Shown: one piece after another, positions 34,546-44,064 of the stretch
Layout: every line of letters starts with the position of its first letter
Position numbering within the stretch: the stretch's first letter is position 1
Position numbers and translations under genes: made by a program
Notes under the pieces: model-generated
Databases searched by the model: none
What the model was told of the DNA's origin: nothing
The model's input: only the letters and a program-made list of their open reading frames with translations
DNA from: a bacterium
Lineage (GTDB): Bacteria > Fidelibacterota > Marinisomatia > Marinisomatales > JAHJCW01
Reading direction: 5' to 3'
NCBI GenBank assembly: GCA_028282845.1
Contig: JANQGY010000018.1
Span: 37,252 to 101,251 of the forward strand
Length of the DNA: 64,000 nt

Positions 34546-35200
34546 ACCAACCTTAGCCAATCTCAGGAAAATAACCCAAAAAGAAAACGAACCTGAACCG
34601 TATGCCAAATATGTAATTAGACCGATTTCAGTTCTATTTACTTGGGGCTTTGTGCGCACACCGATCACGGCAAATCAGGTTACACTATTGCAGGAAATTA
34701 TTGGTATAGTCGGTGCGATATTTTTGATCAATGGTAATTTTGTAATTGGTGCTTTAGTGCTTCAATTAGGCTATATTTTAGATTGCAGTGACGGTGAAGT
34801 TGCCAGATGGAAGAATCAACAAAGTGAACAGGGCAAATTTTTGGATTTGATCGGCCACATGATCGTAATCCCATTCTATTATTTTGGATTAGGCTTAGGA
34901 TTATATTTGCAACAGGGACAGATAATTACTCTTATCATGGGATTTCTTGCGGCGCTGTTCAGCTTGAAAATTGAAAAATTTTTAGTAAGCGATAATGGTG
35001 ATCTTGAGATTGGTCGCCGTGGATTTATTAAATCATTATTCCGTTATCCGGATTCAATGAATGTTATTACAATACTTGCTTTAACGGATTGGATATTTCA
35101 AACCAACTTCCTATTCTATTGTGTTATAATTTTTGGAATTGGGATGACGCTTGGGCGTTTTCAACAGATTCATCAAACCTTTAAATCTATAAAAAACTAA
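34538..35200 (+). CDS. CDP-alcohol phosphatidyltransferase family protein with D-to-H change in the signature
   Basis: 220 residues with about six membrane helices. The signature D-x2-DG-x2-AR-x8-G-x3-D-x3-D is found as LDCSDGEVARWKNQQSEQ followed by GKFLDLIGH. The first three Asp residues are present, but the fourth, the general base in the family, is His. I chose the ATG at 34538 (MDRPTLANLRK); an earlier frame start at 34517 lies deeper in the upstream gene. It may make a phospholipid-linked headgroup from the CDP-alcohol of its neighbour. Confidence 0.85.
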   Translation: MDRPTLANLRKITQKENEPEPYAKYVIRPISVLFTWGFVRTPITANQVTLLQEIIGIVGAIFLINGNFVIGALVLQLGYILDCSDGEVARWKNQQSEQGKFLDLIGHMIVIPFYYFGLGLGLYLQQGQIITLIMGFLAALFSLKIEKFLVSDNGDLEIGRRGFIKSLFRYPDSMNVITILALTDWIFQTNFLFYCVIIFGIGMTLGRFQQIHQTFKSIKN

Positions 35201-35317
35201 TAGCTAATCATTGAAATAATAGTGGACAAAATAATCCTGTTTTGTTCGTTTTATGTTAGATAATACTATTAACTTTCACCATTAAATTTTAAAGATTTTT
35301 CCAAATAAGAGGACATT

Positions 35318-37576
35318 ATGATTACCAAAAAAGAAGCTTTAGCTTATCATTCTACCGGTAGAAAAGGCAAAATTGAAGTAAATCCTACCAAACCATGCGT
35401 TACGCAAAGGGATTTATCTTTGGCTTATACGCCCGGTGTTGCCGAACCGTGCCTGGAGATTGAAAAAGATGCAAGTCTGGCAAATAAATATACCGCCCGT
35501 TCAAATTTAGTAGCGGTTGTTTCCAATGGAACAGCCGTGCTTGGGCTTGGTGATATCGGCGCTTTAGCCGGAAAGCCGGTTATGGAGGGTAAAGGAGTTC
35601 TGTTCAAAAGATTTTCCGACATAGATGTTTTTGATATCGAACTCGATACTAAAGATGTGGACGAAGTCGTAAAAGCTGTCAAATTGATGGAACCAACCTT
35701 TGGCGGAATAAATCTAGAGGATATTAAAGCACCGGAGTGTTTTGAGATAGAGGAACGATTAATTGAGGAAATGGATATCCCCGTGTTCCACGACGATCAG
35801 CATGGTACGGCTATTATTTCTGCTGCAGCATTAGTAAATGCGGTTGAATTAATTGGCAAGAAAATGGAGAATATCACGATTGTTGTAAGTGGAGCCGGTG
35901 CTTCTGCCATTGCTTGCGCTACTCATTATTTGCGATTTGGTGTTAAGCTTGAAAACATATTGATGGTTGATAGTAAGGGGGTGCTCTATAAAGGCCGAAG
36001 AGAAGGAATGAACAAGTATAAGGAAACATTTGCCATAGATACAAAACTCCGTACCTTAGAAGAGGCAATGAAAGGTGCCGATGTTTTTGTAGGATTATCC
36101 CGTAAAGGATTAGTATCGCAAGAAATGGTAAAATCTATGGCAAAAGATCCGATAATTTTTGCTATGGCTAACCCTGATCCTGAGATCGCCTATCCGGATG
36201 CCAAGGCTGCACGCGATGATGTGATCATGGCTACCGGAAGATCCGATTTTCCCAATCAGGTCAATAATGTATTGGGCTTTCCTTTCATCTTTCGCGGTGC
36301 GTTAGATGTACATGCCAAGACGATCAATGAGGAGATGAAGGTCGCTGCCTCGTTAGCACTTGCTCGCTTGGCCAAGGAAGATGTCCCTGATGAAGTAGCC
36401 AGTGCCTACGGAGTGTCGCACTTGGAATTTGGTCCGGATTATATCATTCCGAAACCGTTTGATCCGCGCGTACTGATTTGGGAAGCATCAGCCGTTGCTC
36501 AGGCAGCAATGGATACGGGCGTTGCCGAAAGAACAATTGATATTGAAAAGTATAAGGATCAGCTCGAAGCCCGTTTAGGACGTGGTCGAGAGATGATGCG
36601 GACAATCATACATAAAGCACAGGAGGATCCAAAACGTATTGTCTTTCCGGAAGGAACGTCGGAAAGAATTATCCGGGCAGCTAATCAGATCGTAAACGAA
36701 GGGATCGCACAGCCGATTTTATTAGGAAATCCCGAATTGATTGAAGCAGAAGCTAAGCGGTTGCGCATCAAACTTGACGGAATTGAAGTATTAAGACCAT
36801 CGGATTCGCCGAAATGTAAAGACTATGCCAAACAGATTTATGATATGCGTCAACGTAAGGGAATGACGCGCACAAGAGCCGCGAAACGGGTAAGAGAAGA
36901 GAACTGGTTTGGACCATTAATGGTTCTGAACGGCGATGCCGATGGAATGGTATCGGGAGTTACGCAGGATTACGCTGATGTGTTACGACCGGCGATCAAA
37001 GTATTAAAAACATGTGAATCTGTAAAACACGTAGCGGGGATGCACATGTTAGCTTTCAAAAATAAAATGAAAATATTTGCCGATATAGCGGTAAATATTG
37101 ATCCTGATGCAGAAACTTTAGCGGAAATTACTCTATTGACGGCACAAGAAGCCCGCCGATTGGGTATCGAACCACGCGTCGCTATGCTCAGTTTTAGTAA
37201 TTTCGGGAGTGTACGACATCCGCAATACGATAAGATATTAGCAGCGAAAGAGATTATTAAGGAACGTGATCCTGATTTGTTAGTAGAAGGAGGAATGCAT
37301 GCCGATGTTGCAGTATCAGAAGAGATGTTGCAGAAGAGATATCCGTTCTCCGTACTGCAGACGGAAGCTAATGTATTGATATTTCCTGATCTAATGTCCG
37401 GAAATACCGCATATAAATTGTTGGAACAACTTGGCGGTGCAACGGGGATTGGTCCTATTCTGTTAGGAATGTCTAAACCGGTTCATGTGTTACAGGCTTT
37501 TGCAAGTACTGTACAGGATATTGTCAATATCACGGCAATAGCCGTCTTGGATGCTCAGTACGGTAAAGTGTGTTGA
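35318..37576 (+). CDS. maeB: NADP-dependent malic enzyme with phosphotransacetylase domain (MaeB-type)
   Basis: 752 residues: malic enzyme at about 1-420 ([48 protein letters not shown]-site [13 protein letters not shown]) and a phosphotransacetylase-like C-terminal half from about 430 ([23 protein letters not shown]). The enzyme converts malate to pyruvate with NADPH formation; the C-terminal half is usually regulatory. AAGAGGA precedes the ATG. A strong terminator follows, so it is a single-gene unit. Confidence 0.96.
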   Translation: MITKKEALAYHSTGRKGKIEVNPTKPCVTQRDLSLAYTPGVAEPCLEIEKDASLANKYTARSNLVAVVSNGTAVLGLGDIGALAGKPVMEGKGVLFKRFSDIDVFDIELDTKDVDEVVKAVKLMEPTFGGINLEDIKAPECFEIEERLIEEMDIPVFHDDQHGTAIISAAALVNAVELIGKKMENITIVVSGAGASAIACATHYLRFGVKLENILMVDSKGVLYKGRREGMNKYKETFAIDTKLRTLEEAMKGADVFVGLSRKGLVSQEMVKSMAKDPIIFAMANPDPEIAYPDAKAARDDVIMATGRSDFPNQVNNVLGFPFIFRGALDVHAKTINEEMKVAASLALARLAKEDVPDEVASAYGVSHLEFGPDYIIPKPFDPRVLIWEASAVAQAAMDTGVAERTIDIEKYKDQLEARLGRGREMMRTIIHKAQEDPKRIVFPEGTSERIIRAANQIVNEGIAQPILLGNPELIEAEAKRLRIKLDGIEVLRPSDSPKCKDYAKQIYDMRQRKGMTRTRAAKRVREENWFGPLMVLNGDADGMVSGVTQDYADVLRPAIKVLKTCESVKHVAGMHMLAFKNKMKIFADIAVNIDPDAETLAEITLLTAQEARRLGIEPRVAMLSFSNFGSVRHPQYDKILAAKEIIKERDPDLLVEGGMHADVAVSEEMLQKRYPFSVLQTEANVLIFPDLMSGNTAYKLLEQLGGATGIGPILLGMSKPVHVLQAFASTVQDIVNITAIAVLDAQYGKVC

Positions 37577-37596
37577 AGAAATATTTAACAAAATAA

Positions 37597-37625
37597 TAAA
37601 AAACCCGACCATGTCGGGTTTTTTA
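37597..37625 (+). terminator. Rho-independent terminator after maeB
   Basis: AAAAAACCCGAC and GTCGGGTTTTTT arms flank a CAT loop, with a T-run at the end. It also has an A-run before it, so it could stop transcription both ways. Confidence 0.95.
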
Positions 37626-37701
37626 TTATAAAAGATATATTTGATTGATAGACAATTATTTGTGAACTTTTAAGAGAAATAATATTTCAAATATTAATAT
37701 T

Positions 37702-39384
37702 ATGTTCAGATACGTACCAATTATCATATTAATTGTTTTTAGCATGTGCTTTGGGCAAGTGAATTATTCGTTCAATATTGCGGATGCTAAACGGGACGAC
37801 GGCAAATTATATCTATGGATATATTTTAAGGATAAGAACCGTAGCCTGAAGAAGGTACAGATTTCTGAAAAAACTTTAGCAAGAAGGAGCAAGGTTCATC
37901 CGAACAAAAACTTTGAATGGTATGATCTTAGGCCATCAGAGGCATACATTGATCAGATAAAATCTACCGGCACAACTTTAAGAGGAGAAAGCCGATGGTT
38001 CAATGCCGTTTCAATTGAATGTGATGAAGAGCAATTAGATATAATTTCTTCATTTTCTTTTGTTAATAAAATTGAACCAATTAAGCAATATCGAAAACCT
38101 GTTGAAGTTGAATCTCAGAAGAACAGGAACCTAAATAAAATCTTAGATTTTGATGAAGAATTCTATGGCAATTCTTATGACCAGTTGGAACAAATTAATG
38201 TTCCGGCTGCCCACAATGCAGGCTATTATGGGCAAGGTGTAAAGGTTTTAGTATTAGATACCGGATTTAATTTAGAACATCCTGTTTTTGATGCACTCAA
38301 TGTAATAGCCGAATGGGATGTAATATATGACGATTCCACTACTAAAAATGAAACTGGTCAGGATGCGTCAGGCAATCAGCATAACCATGGTACCTCGGTA
38401 TTATCAATTTTGGCCGGTTATTCTTCCGATACCTTGATCGGGGCCGCTTTTCAAAGTGATTATATACTGGCTAAGACAGAAATTCTTGACAAGGAGATAG
38501 TTGCCGAGGAAGATAATTATGTACGGGCGTTGGAATGGGGAGAAACACGTGGGGCTGACGTAATGACGGCTTCGCTTGGATATACTGATTGGTATATCCA
38601 AGACGATATGGATGGAAATACAGCCATTACTACCAAAGCTGTTGATATTGCTGTTTCACATGGTATCGTTTGTATTGCATCCGCCGGCAATGAAAATCAC
38701 AATAATTGGGGTACTATAGTTGCTCCGGCTGATGCCGATTCAGTTATATCGGTTGGCGCAGTAGGAATAGATCCGGATAACAATATATATATTGCCGGTT
38801 TTAGCTCTAGGGGGCCAACAGCTGATGGTAGAACCAAACCAGAAGTCTGTGCAATGGGTGTTAATACATTTAGAGCTTTAGGCGATGGTTCTTCTTATTA
38901 TTCAGGAAATGGAACCTCGTTTGCCGCCCCATTGGTAGCTGGCGCTGCTGCCTTGATTTTAAATGCTAAACCGGATTGGACACCAATGATGGTGCGCGAA
39001 GCTTTAATGATGACAGCCAGTCACTCAGATAGGCCTGATAATGATTATGGGTGGGGGATTATAGATACTTGGGCTGCAATAAACTACGCAGAAGGAAACA
39101 ATTTTCTGAAACCGGAATTGAAACAGAACTACCGAAATCCATTTAAGACATCTACAACTATTGAGTATAAATTACTTCAAAGTACTAAGGTTCAGTTGAA
39201 AATATATAATATTATTGGACAAGAGATAATAACACTTGTTGATCAATTTGAACCGTCTGGGACTAAAACCGTGGTTTGGAACGGGTGCGATGCCAATGAT
39301 CAAGAAGTGAGTTCGGGCGTTTATATTTATACTCTTACGGTCGGAGATACACGGATTTCAAATAAGATGGTCTTGATTAATTAG
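37702..39384 (+). CDS. Secreted subtilisin-like serine protease (S8) with T9SS sorting domain
   Basis: 560 residues: signal peptide (1-18, ending CFGQ), prodomain to about 150, S8 catalytic domain, and a C-terminal sorting domain from about 470. The catalytic set is D186 (VLVLDTGFN), H229 (HNHGTS), oxyanion N330 (SAGNE) and S406 (GTSFAAP). The end has the FlgD-like fold of type IX secretion cargo (QNYRNPF..., VQLKIYNIIGQEI, SGVYIYTLTVG, NKMVLIN), so it is probably exported across the outer membrane and attached or released there. Confidence 0.93.
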   Translation: MFRYVPIIILIVFSMCFGQVNYSFNIADAKRDDGKLYLWIYFKDKNRSLKKVQISEKTLARRSKVHPNKNFEWYDLRPSEAYIDQIKSTGTTLRGESRWFNAVSIECDEEQLDIISSFSFVNKIEPIKQYRKPVEVESQKNRNLNKILDFDEEFYGNSYDQLEQINVPAAHNAGYYGQGVKVLVLDTGFNLEHPVFDALNVIAEWDVIYDDSTTKNETGQDASGNQHNHGTSVLSILAGYSSDTLIGAAFQSDYILAKTEILDKEIVAEEDNYVRALEWGETRGADVMTASLGYTDWYIQDDMDGNTAITTKAVDIAVSHGIVCIASAGNENHNNWGTIVAPADADSVISVGAVGIDPDNNIYIAGFSSRGPTADGRTKPEVCAMGVNTFRALGDGSSYYSGNGTSFAAPLVAGAAALILNAKPDWTPMMVREALMMTASHSDRPDNDYGWGIIDTWAAINYAEGNNFLKPELKQNYRNPFKTSTTIEYKLLQSTKVQLKIYNIIGQEIITLVDQFEPSGTKTVVWNGCDANDQEVSSGVYIYTLTVGDTRISNKMVLIN

Positions 39385-39385
39385 A

Positions 39386-39862
39386 ATGAACCTAACTGAC
39401 AAAAAAACAATTTTAAGAAAAATTCCAAGTGGTTTGTTTATTGTAACAGCCAAAGACGGCAAGCGGGGCACCGGAGCGGTTATATCATTTACCACACAGA
39501 TCTCATTCGATCCGGTACTTATCGCTTTAGCGATACGCAAAGATTCAAGATTTTATTCTGTAGCCAAGGCAAATGATTATTTGGCAGTTCATTTACCGAG
39601 TATTGAACAACAAGCAATGGTTGCCTCGTTTTTTAAAATAAAGGACATTAGCGATAATTCAATAAATGGCTTTGAGTTTCATTGGAGTGATTTAAGCACT
39701 CCTTTGCTCGATGATATTCCTATGATTTTAGAGGTAAAAATCACTGAAATTATTGAGAAGGGAGACCACCCGGTTTTCATCTGTGAAGTTGTAAATGCGA
39801 TCTTAAAGGAAGATGTAGAGATACTAACAATGGCTGATACTAATTGGCATTATGGTGGTTAA
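39386..39862 (+). CDS. Flavin reductase-like FMN-binding protein
   Basis: 158 residues of the flavin reductase split-barrel fold: PSGLFIVTAKDGKRGTGAVISF, QISFDPVLIALAIRKDSRFYSVA and VNAIL near the end. It would bind FMN and reduce it with NAD(P)H or act as a small flavodoxin-like oxidoreductase. It begins 1 base after the protease stop and its stop overlaps the next frame, so it opens a short operon. Confidence 0.87.
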   Translation: MNLTDKKTILRKIPSGLFIVTAKDGKRGTGAVISFTTQISFDPVLIALAIRKDSRFYSVAKANDYLAVHLPSIEQQAMVASFFKIKDISDNSINGFEFHWSDLSTPLLDDIPMILEVKITEIIEKGDHPVFICEVVNAILKEDVEILTMADTNWHYGG

Positions 39863-39863
39863 T

Positions 39864-40709
39864 ATGAAAATCGGTGAGTATCAATTATTTCCTATTTTGA
39901 CAAGCCATTTCCGACTTGATGGCGGCGCGATGTTCGGCATTATTCCTAAAACACTGTGGAATAAAGCAATGCCGGCTGATGATCGCAATCGAATTCAGAT
40001 GGTTACACGGTCGCTCTTATTAGTAAATGACAAAAGACGGATCTTGATTGATACCGGAAATGGCGATAAATGGAATGATAAGTTCAAGAAAATCTATGAA
40101 ATAGATAATACTATGGTAGATCTCCAATCTTCCTTATCCCAAATCGGATTTACACCGGATGATATTACTGATGTAATAAATTCCCATCTTCATTTTGATC
40201 ATGCGGGCGGAAACACAAAAATTGAAGATGGAAAGGTTATTCCTACTTTTACGAATGCTAAATACTGGATAAGTAGAAAGAATTGGGAGACGGCTAATTC
40301 GCCCACGGAAAAGGACCAAGGTAGTTTTATGGCTGATGATTGGAATATCCTGAAGGAAAATGGTTTAATCAATTTTATCGAAGGTGAAAAATCAATATTT
40401 CCCAATGTCAGTTACATATTTTCCGATGGGCACACTCCGGGGATGGTATTGCCAGTGATCAAAGATGAGCATAACACGTTAGTTTACTGCGCCGATCTGG
40501 TGCCAACTTCCACACATATTCCGCTTCCGTGGGTTATGGCTTATGATGTGCAACCAACTATTACTATCAAAGAGAAAAAAGAATTATATTCGACCGCCGT
40601 TGCAGATGACTGGATATTGTTTTTCGAGCATGATCCGGATGTTGTAGCCGCAACAATCAACTATGACGGCAAGCATTTCATAAAAAACAAAATTATAACA
40701 TTTGAGTAA
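39864..40709 (+). CDS. MBL-fold metallohydrolase
   Basis: 281 residues. The zinc motif SHLHFDHAGG is central, with the second His in FSDGHTPG and the bridging Asp in VYCADLVPT. The layout resembles quorum-quenching lactonases and related hydrolases, but the substrate is not predictable. The ATG at 39864 gives MKIGEYQLFPILTS, just after the flavin reductase stop; an ATG 12 bases upstream overlaps that gene. Confidence 0.9.
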   Translation: MKIGEYQLFPILTSHFRLDGGAMFGIIPKTLWNKAMPADDRNRIQMVTRSLLLVNDKRRILIDTGNGDKWNDKFKKIYEIDNTMVDLQSSLSQIGFTPDDITDVINSHLHFDHAGGNTKIEDGKVIPTFTNAKYWISRKNWETANSPTEKDQGSFMADDWNILKENGLINFIEGEKSIFPNVSYIFSDGHTPGMVLPVIKDEHNTLVYCADLVPTSTHIPLPWVMAYDVQPTITIKEKKELYSTAVADDWILFFEHDPDVVAATINYDGKHFIKNKIITFE

Positions 40710-40716
40710 ATAGTTT

Positions 40717-41058
40717 ATGGCTAATATTGTATTATTTGTAAAGAATTTCCAATTGGGGACAAAAATTTCCGAGGCATTAACTGATCTTAATCAGAATGTA
40801 AAATTTGCCGATGGTGAAAGATTTGGCTTATCCGAAATAAACGAATCAACCGATATGGCGATTCTCGACTTGGATGATTCAGTTTTCCAAACAGTGGCAT
40901 TCATATCAGGTTTACGCAAGATAAATAAGGATATGAAGATCGCCGGTTATATGAAAGTCATCCACAAGGAAACGTATGAACGATTAAAGGCATCGGGTTG
41001 CGATATAATTTTACCAAGCTCATCCTTTGTTAAAAACATTCACACCGTGATTACTTAA
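40717..41058 (+). CDS. Receiver-like small protein
   Basis: 113 residues with the length and secondary-structure pattern of a CheY-like receiver: ANIVLFVKNFQLG, DMAILDLDDS at the phosphoacceptor strand, and CDIILPSSSF where a conserved Lys strand would be. The conserved acidic pair at the first strand and the Lys are not clear, so phosphorylation is doubtful. Its stop overlaps the nth start (TAATG). Confidence 0.6.
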   Translation: MANIVLFVKNFQLGTKISEALTDLNQNVKFADGERFGLSEINESTDMAILDLDDSVFQTVAFISGLRKINKDMKIAGYMKVIHKETYERLKASGCDIILPSSSFVKNIHTVIT

Positions 41059-41708
41059 TGCCCGAGAATTTATCCGCCAAAAAGAAACGGACTGCTGAAG
41101 TAGTAGAACTGTTAAAAAGCGAGTATCCGTTAGCCAAATGTTCATTAACCTATAAAACTCCGCACCAATTATTAGTTGCGACGATTTTATCGGCACAATG
41201 TACCGATAAAAGGGTAAATCAAATCACGCCCGGTTTGTTTGCCAAATATCAGGATGTGGAGAGTTTTGCCTATTCCGATGTTGAAGAATTGGCACAAGAT
41301 ATTCGCTCTGCGGGGTACCACAATTCTAAAGCACGATCCATACAAGGGTCCGCTCTGCAAATTGTTGAAGAGCATAATGGAGTAGTTCCTGATAATATGG
41401 AAGAGCTTGTCAAATTGTCCGGTGTTGGAAGGAAAACTGCAAATTGTGTATTGGGCGAATGTTATAGTGTGCCGGCAATGGTGATTGATACACACATGAT
41501 CCGGATAATGAATCTGTTAGGATTAAGCAATACCAAAAATGCTGTCAAAATGGAACGTGAACTTATGGAAATATTCGATGAACAAGATTGGGTTAAACTT
41601 ACCCACATGATCATTGAACACGGGCGCGCCGTTTGCATCGCTCGGCGACCGCAATGCCAAAACTGTGTTCTAGAAAAATTGTGTCCCTCATCCTTGGTTG
41701 GTAATTAA
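41058..41708 (+). CDS. nth: Endonuclease III
   Basis: 216-residue DNA glycosylase/AP lyase for oxidised pyrimidines. The helix-hairpin-helix LSGVGRKTANCVLGE includes the catalytic Lys, the Asp follows in VIDTHMIRI, and the FeS ligands are C-x6-C-x2-C-x5-C in CIARRPQCQNCVLEKLC. The start overlaps the previous stop by one base. Confidence 0.97.
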   Translation: MPENLSAKKKRTAEVVELLKSEYPLAKCSLTYKTPHQLLVATILSAQCTDKRVNQITPGLFAKYQDVESFAYSDVEELAQDIRSAGYHNSKARSIQGSALQIVEEHNGVVPDNMEELVKLSGVGRKTANCVLGECYSVPAMVIDTHMIRIMNLLGLSNTKNAVKMERELMEIFDEQDWVKLTHMIIEHGRAVCIARRPQCQNCVLEKLCPSSLVGN

Positions 41709-41767
41709 TCACTTTTGTCAACTGTCAGATACTCCTAAATTATAAATCTATATAAATTGAGAACGAT

Positions 41768-42172
41768 ATGAGTAGTCCATTAATTACAAAAGTTTATCAT
41801 TTTTGCGCCGCCCATAAATATGGTCATGACGATTGGACTGACGAAAAAAATGAGGCAACATTCGGCCCGGACGCTAAAGTTCATGGTCATAATTATGAAC
41901 TGCATATTACAGTTACCGGGAATATAAATCCCGAGACCGGATTCGTTGTGGACCTCGGGGAATTGACGGAAATTGTCAACGATCATGTGTTGAGCAAATT
42001 GGATCATAGTCAGTTTGATACAGATGTAGAATGGTTTAATGACAAACAACCGTCTTCTGAAAATTTGGTCATTTTCATTTGGAATACAATTTCAAAATAT
42101 TTGAAAGATGCTCAATTGCACCGCATAAGAATCGTTGAAACTCCCACAATCTACACCGATTATTACGGCTAA
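41768..42172 (+). CDS. queD: 6-pyruvoyl-tetrahydropterin synthase / QueD-like protein, catalytic Cys replaced by Asp
   Basis: 134 residues of the T-fold. Zinc His residues are in HFCAAHKYG and VHGHNYELHI. In QueD the motif is CxxxHGH; here the residue at that position is Asp (GPDAKVHGHNY). The only other Cys (residue 13) is not in that position. QueD makes 6-carboxytetrahydropterin for queuosine, while Cys-less relatives can have folate-related roles, so function is uncertain. The neighbours yhhQ and folE support a pterin or queuosine link. It overlaps yhhQ by one base (TAATG). Confidence 0.8.
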   Translation: MSSPLITKVYHFCAAHKYGHDDWTDEKNEATFGPDAKVHGHNYELHITVTGNINPETGFVVDLGELTEIVNDHVLSKLDHSQFDTDVEWFNDKQPSSENLVIFIWNTISKYLKDAQLHRIRIVETPTIYTDYYG

Positions 42173-42840
42173 TGAATTTTAAACTACGCCTATATATTAT
42201 CCTTGGTGGTATCTTCATTGCATCTTTGGTTACTGCCAATCTTATATTCCAAAAATTCTTTACTTGGAATTTGTTTGGGCTCTACACTTTTGAATTATCG
42301 GTGGGCATTTTGCCCTATCCGGTAACTTTTTTAGTTACCGATATAATTTCCGAGTTATATGGAAAAAAGAAAGCTGATCAAATTGTAATATCGGGTTTAG
42401 TTGCCAGTGTTTTCGTAATGATTGTCGTGCTTGTCGCAAATGCGATACCCCAAACGGAGTGGTCTCCGATAGATTCGGCAACTTTCACAAAAGTGTTTGG
42501 TCTGTTTGGACCGGCGGTTTTTGCCTCGATGGTGGCATATTTAACCGCTCAATTTGTTGATATTAGAATATTTCATTTTTGGAAACGGCTAACAAAGGGT
42601 AAACACCTGTGGCTAAGAAATAACGGTTCCACAATAGTATCGCAGCTTGTTGACACGGCGAGCGTATTATTGCTCCTATGTTTGGCAGGTGTTATTGAAT
42701 GGTCACGTTTTCCCGGATTATTGCAAAATGGGTTTATTTTTAAACTTTTAGTGGCACTGACCGACACCCCTTTATTTTATTTAAGCGTTTGGTATTTAAA
42801 ACCAAAAATTCATGATGATCCTGATGAAAAAGAATGGTAA
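42172..42840 (+). CDS. yhhQ: Queuosine precursor transporter (YhhQ/VUT family)
   Basis: 222 residues with six predicted helices. Family motifs include LPYPVTFLVTDIISELYGKKKA, QFVDIRIFHFWKRLT and WLRNNGSTIVSQLVDT. YhhQ imports queuosine precursors such as preQ0/preQ1, so the cell may salvage as well as make them. It is coupled to the queD-like gene. Confidence 0.92.
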   Translation: MNFKLRLYIILGGIFIASLVTANLIFQKFFTWNLFGLYTFELSVGILPYPVTFLVTDIISELYGKKKADQIVISGLVASVFVMIVVLVANAIPQTEWSPIDSATFTKVFGLFGPAVFASMVAYLTAQFVDIRIFHFWKRLTKGKHLWLRNNGSTIVSQLVDTASVLLLLCLAGVIEWSRFPGLLQNGFIFKLLVALTDTPLFYLSVWYLKPKIHDDPDEKEW

Positions 42841-42867
42841 CCGTCAGTCATGTAAGGAGGAAACACA

Positions 42868-43443
42868 ATGAGTGTAGATATTAAAAAAATTGAACAATTG
42901 ACATTTTCACTTTTGGAAGAAATTGGGGAAGATGTCAATCGGGAAGGTCTTACTCGCACACCGAATCGGGTGGCACGCGCCTGGAACTTCTTCTCACAGG
43001 GATATCATTCCGATCTTAAAAAATTAGTCAATGAAGCTGTTTTTACCGATGAGGAATGCACTGAAATGGTGGTTGTACGTGATGTAGAATTTTTTAGTAT
43101 GTGCGAACATCACATGCTGCCGTTTTTTGGCAAGGCGCATGTCGGATATATTCCGAACGGCAAGCTTATTGGTCTGTCCAAAATTCCAAGATTAGTTGAT
43201 ATGTTCTCAAGACGCTTGCAGGTACAGGAAAGGCTGACTCATCAAATTGCCTATACTTTAAAAGATATACTTAATCCGATTGGAGTGGCAGTTGTAATGG
43301 AAGGACGACATTTGTGTATGCAAATGCGCGGTGTTGAAAAACAGAATAGTTATGCCACTACTTCGGCAATGATCGGGGAATTTCATGATGAAATCGAAAC
43401 CCGTAGTGAATTTTTAAGTTTTATCGGTTTAAAAAATATATAG
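42868..43443 (+). CDS. folE: GTP cyclohydrolase I
   Basis: 191 residues. It converts GTP to dihydroneopterin triphosphate, the entry to folate, and by way of QueD-type enzymes to queuosine. Zinc ligands are in [21 protein letters not shown] and [24 protein letters not shown] is the N-terminal signature. AAGGAGG lies 8 bases before the ATG, a strong site. lipB starts on the next base after its stop. Confidence 0.96.
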   Translation: MSVDIKKIEQLTFSLLEEIGEDVNREGLTRTPNRVARAWNFFSQGYHSDLKKLVNEAVFTDEECTEMVVVRDVEFFSMCEHHMLPFFGKAHVGYIPNGKLIGLSKIPRLVDMFSRRLQVQERLTHQIAYTLKDILNPIGVAVVMEGRHLCMQMRGVEKQNSYATTSAMIGEFHDEIETRSEFLSFIGLKNI

Positions 43444-44058
43444 ATGCCATTTAAAATAATTGATCTTGGTTTCTGCAAATATCAAAAAGCACTCGGAATA
43501 CAGGAAGAGTGTCATAAAAAAATATCTAAAACCGATCATCAAGACGTCCTAATCTTTGTTGAACATAATCCGGTTTATACGCTTGGTAAGAATGCAGACG
43601 AATCCAATATAATAAAATCATATCAGGATGACGTGACGATACATAATATTGACCGAGGCGGAGATGTAACTTATCATGGTCCTGGGCAGCTTGTCGGCTA
43701 TCCGATATTTAATATTAAAAAACGGAATATGAGTATCGGTCGTTATGTGCATACACTTGAGAATATTATAGTTGATGTGTTAGGAATTTTCGGTATCAAT
43801 GCACAAGTAAGAGAAAAATTAATTGGTGTATGGGTTGGAACCGAGAAGATTGCCGCAATTGGTGTGCGGGTAATAAATGGAATAACCAAACATGGATTTG
43901 CAATTAATGTAAATACCGATCTAACTTATTTCAACGGAATAATACCCTGCGGGATTGATGATTGTCAGATTACATCTATGGAACAAGTACTAAACCGAAA
44001 AGTTGATTTGAAAGAGGTACAGAAATCAATAACTCCAATATTTAACAATTATTTTTAA
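43444..44058 (+). CDS. lipB: Octanoyltransferase LipB
   Basis: 204 residues. It moves octanoate from acyl-carrier protein onto lipoyl domains. RGGDVTYHGPGQLVGYPI is the signature, the catalytic Lys is in GTEKIAAIGVRV and the catalytic Cys in IIPCGIDD. It is directly joined to lipA, 6 bases downstream. Confidence 0.95.
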   Translation: MPFKIIDLGFCKYQKALGIQEECHKKISKTDHQDVLIFVEHNPVYTLGKNADESNIIKSYQDDVTIHNIDRGGDVTYHGPGQLVGYPIFNIKKRNMSIGRYVHTLENIIVDVLGIFGINAQVREKLIGVWVGTEKIAAIGVRVINGITKHGFAINVNTDLTYFNGIIPCGIDDCQITSMEQVLNRKVDLKEVQKSITPIFNNYF

Positions 44059-44064
44059 TAATTA

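Noticed and set aside
41709..41767. preQ1 riboswitch upstream of the queD-like gene
   Set aside because: The 59-base gap shows neither the C-rich hairpin loop nor the A-rich tail of a preQ1 aptamer.
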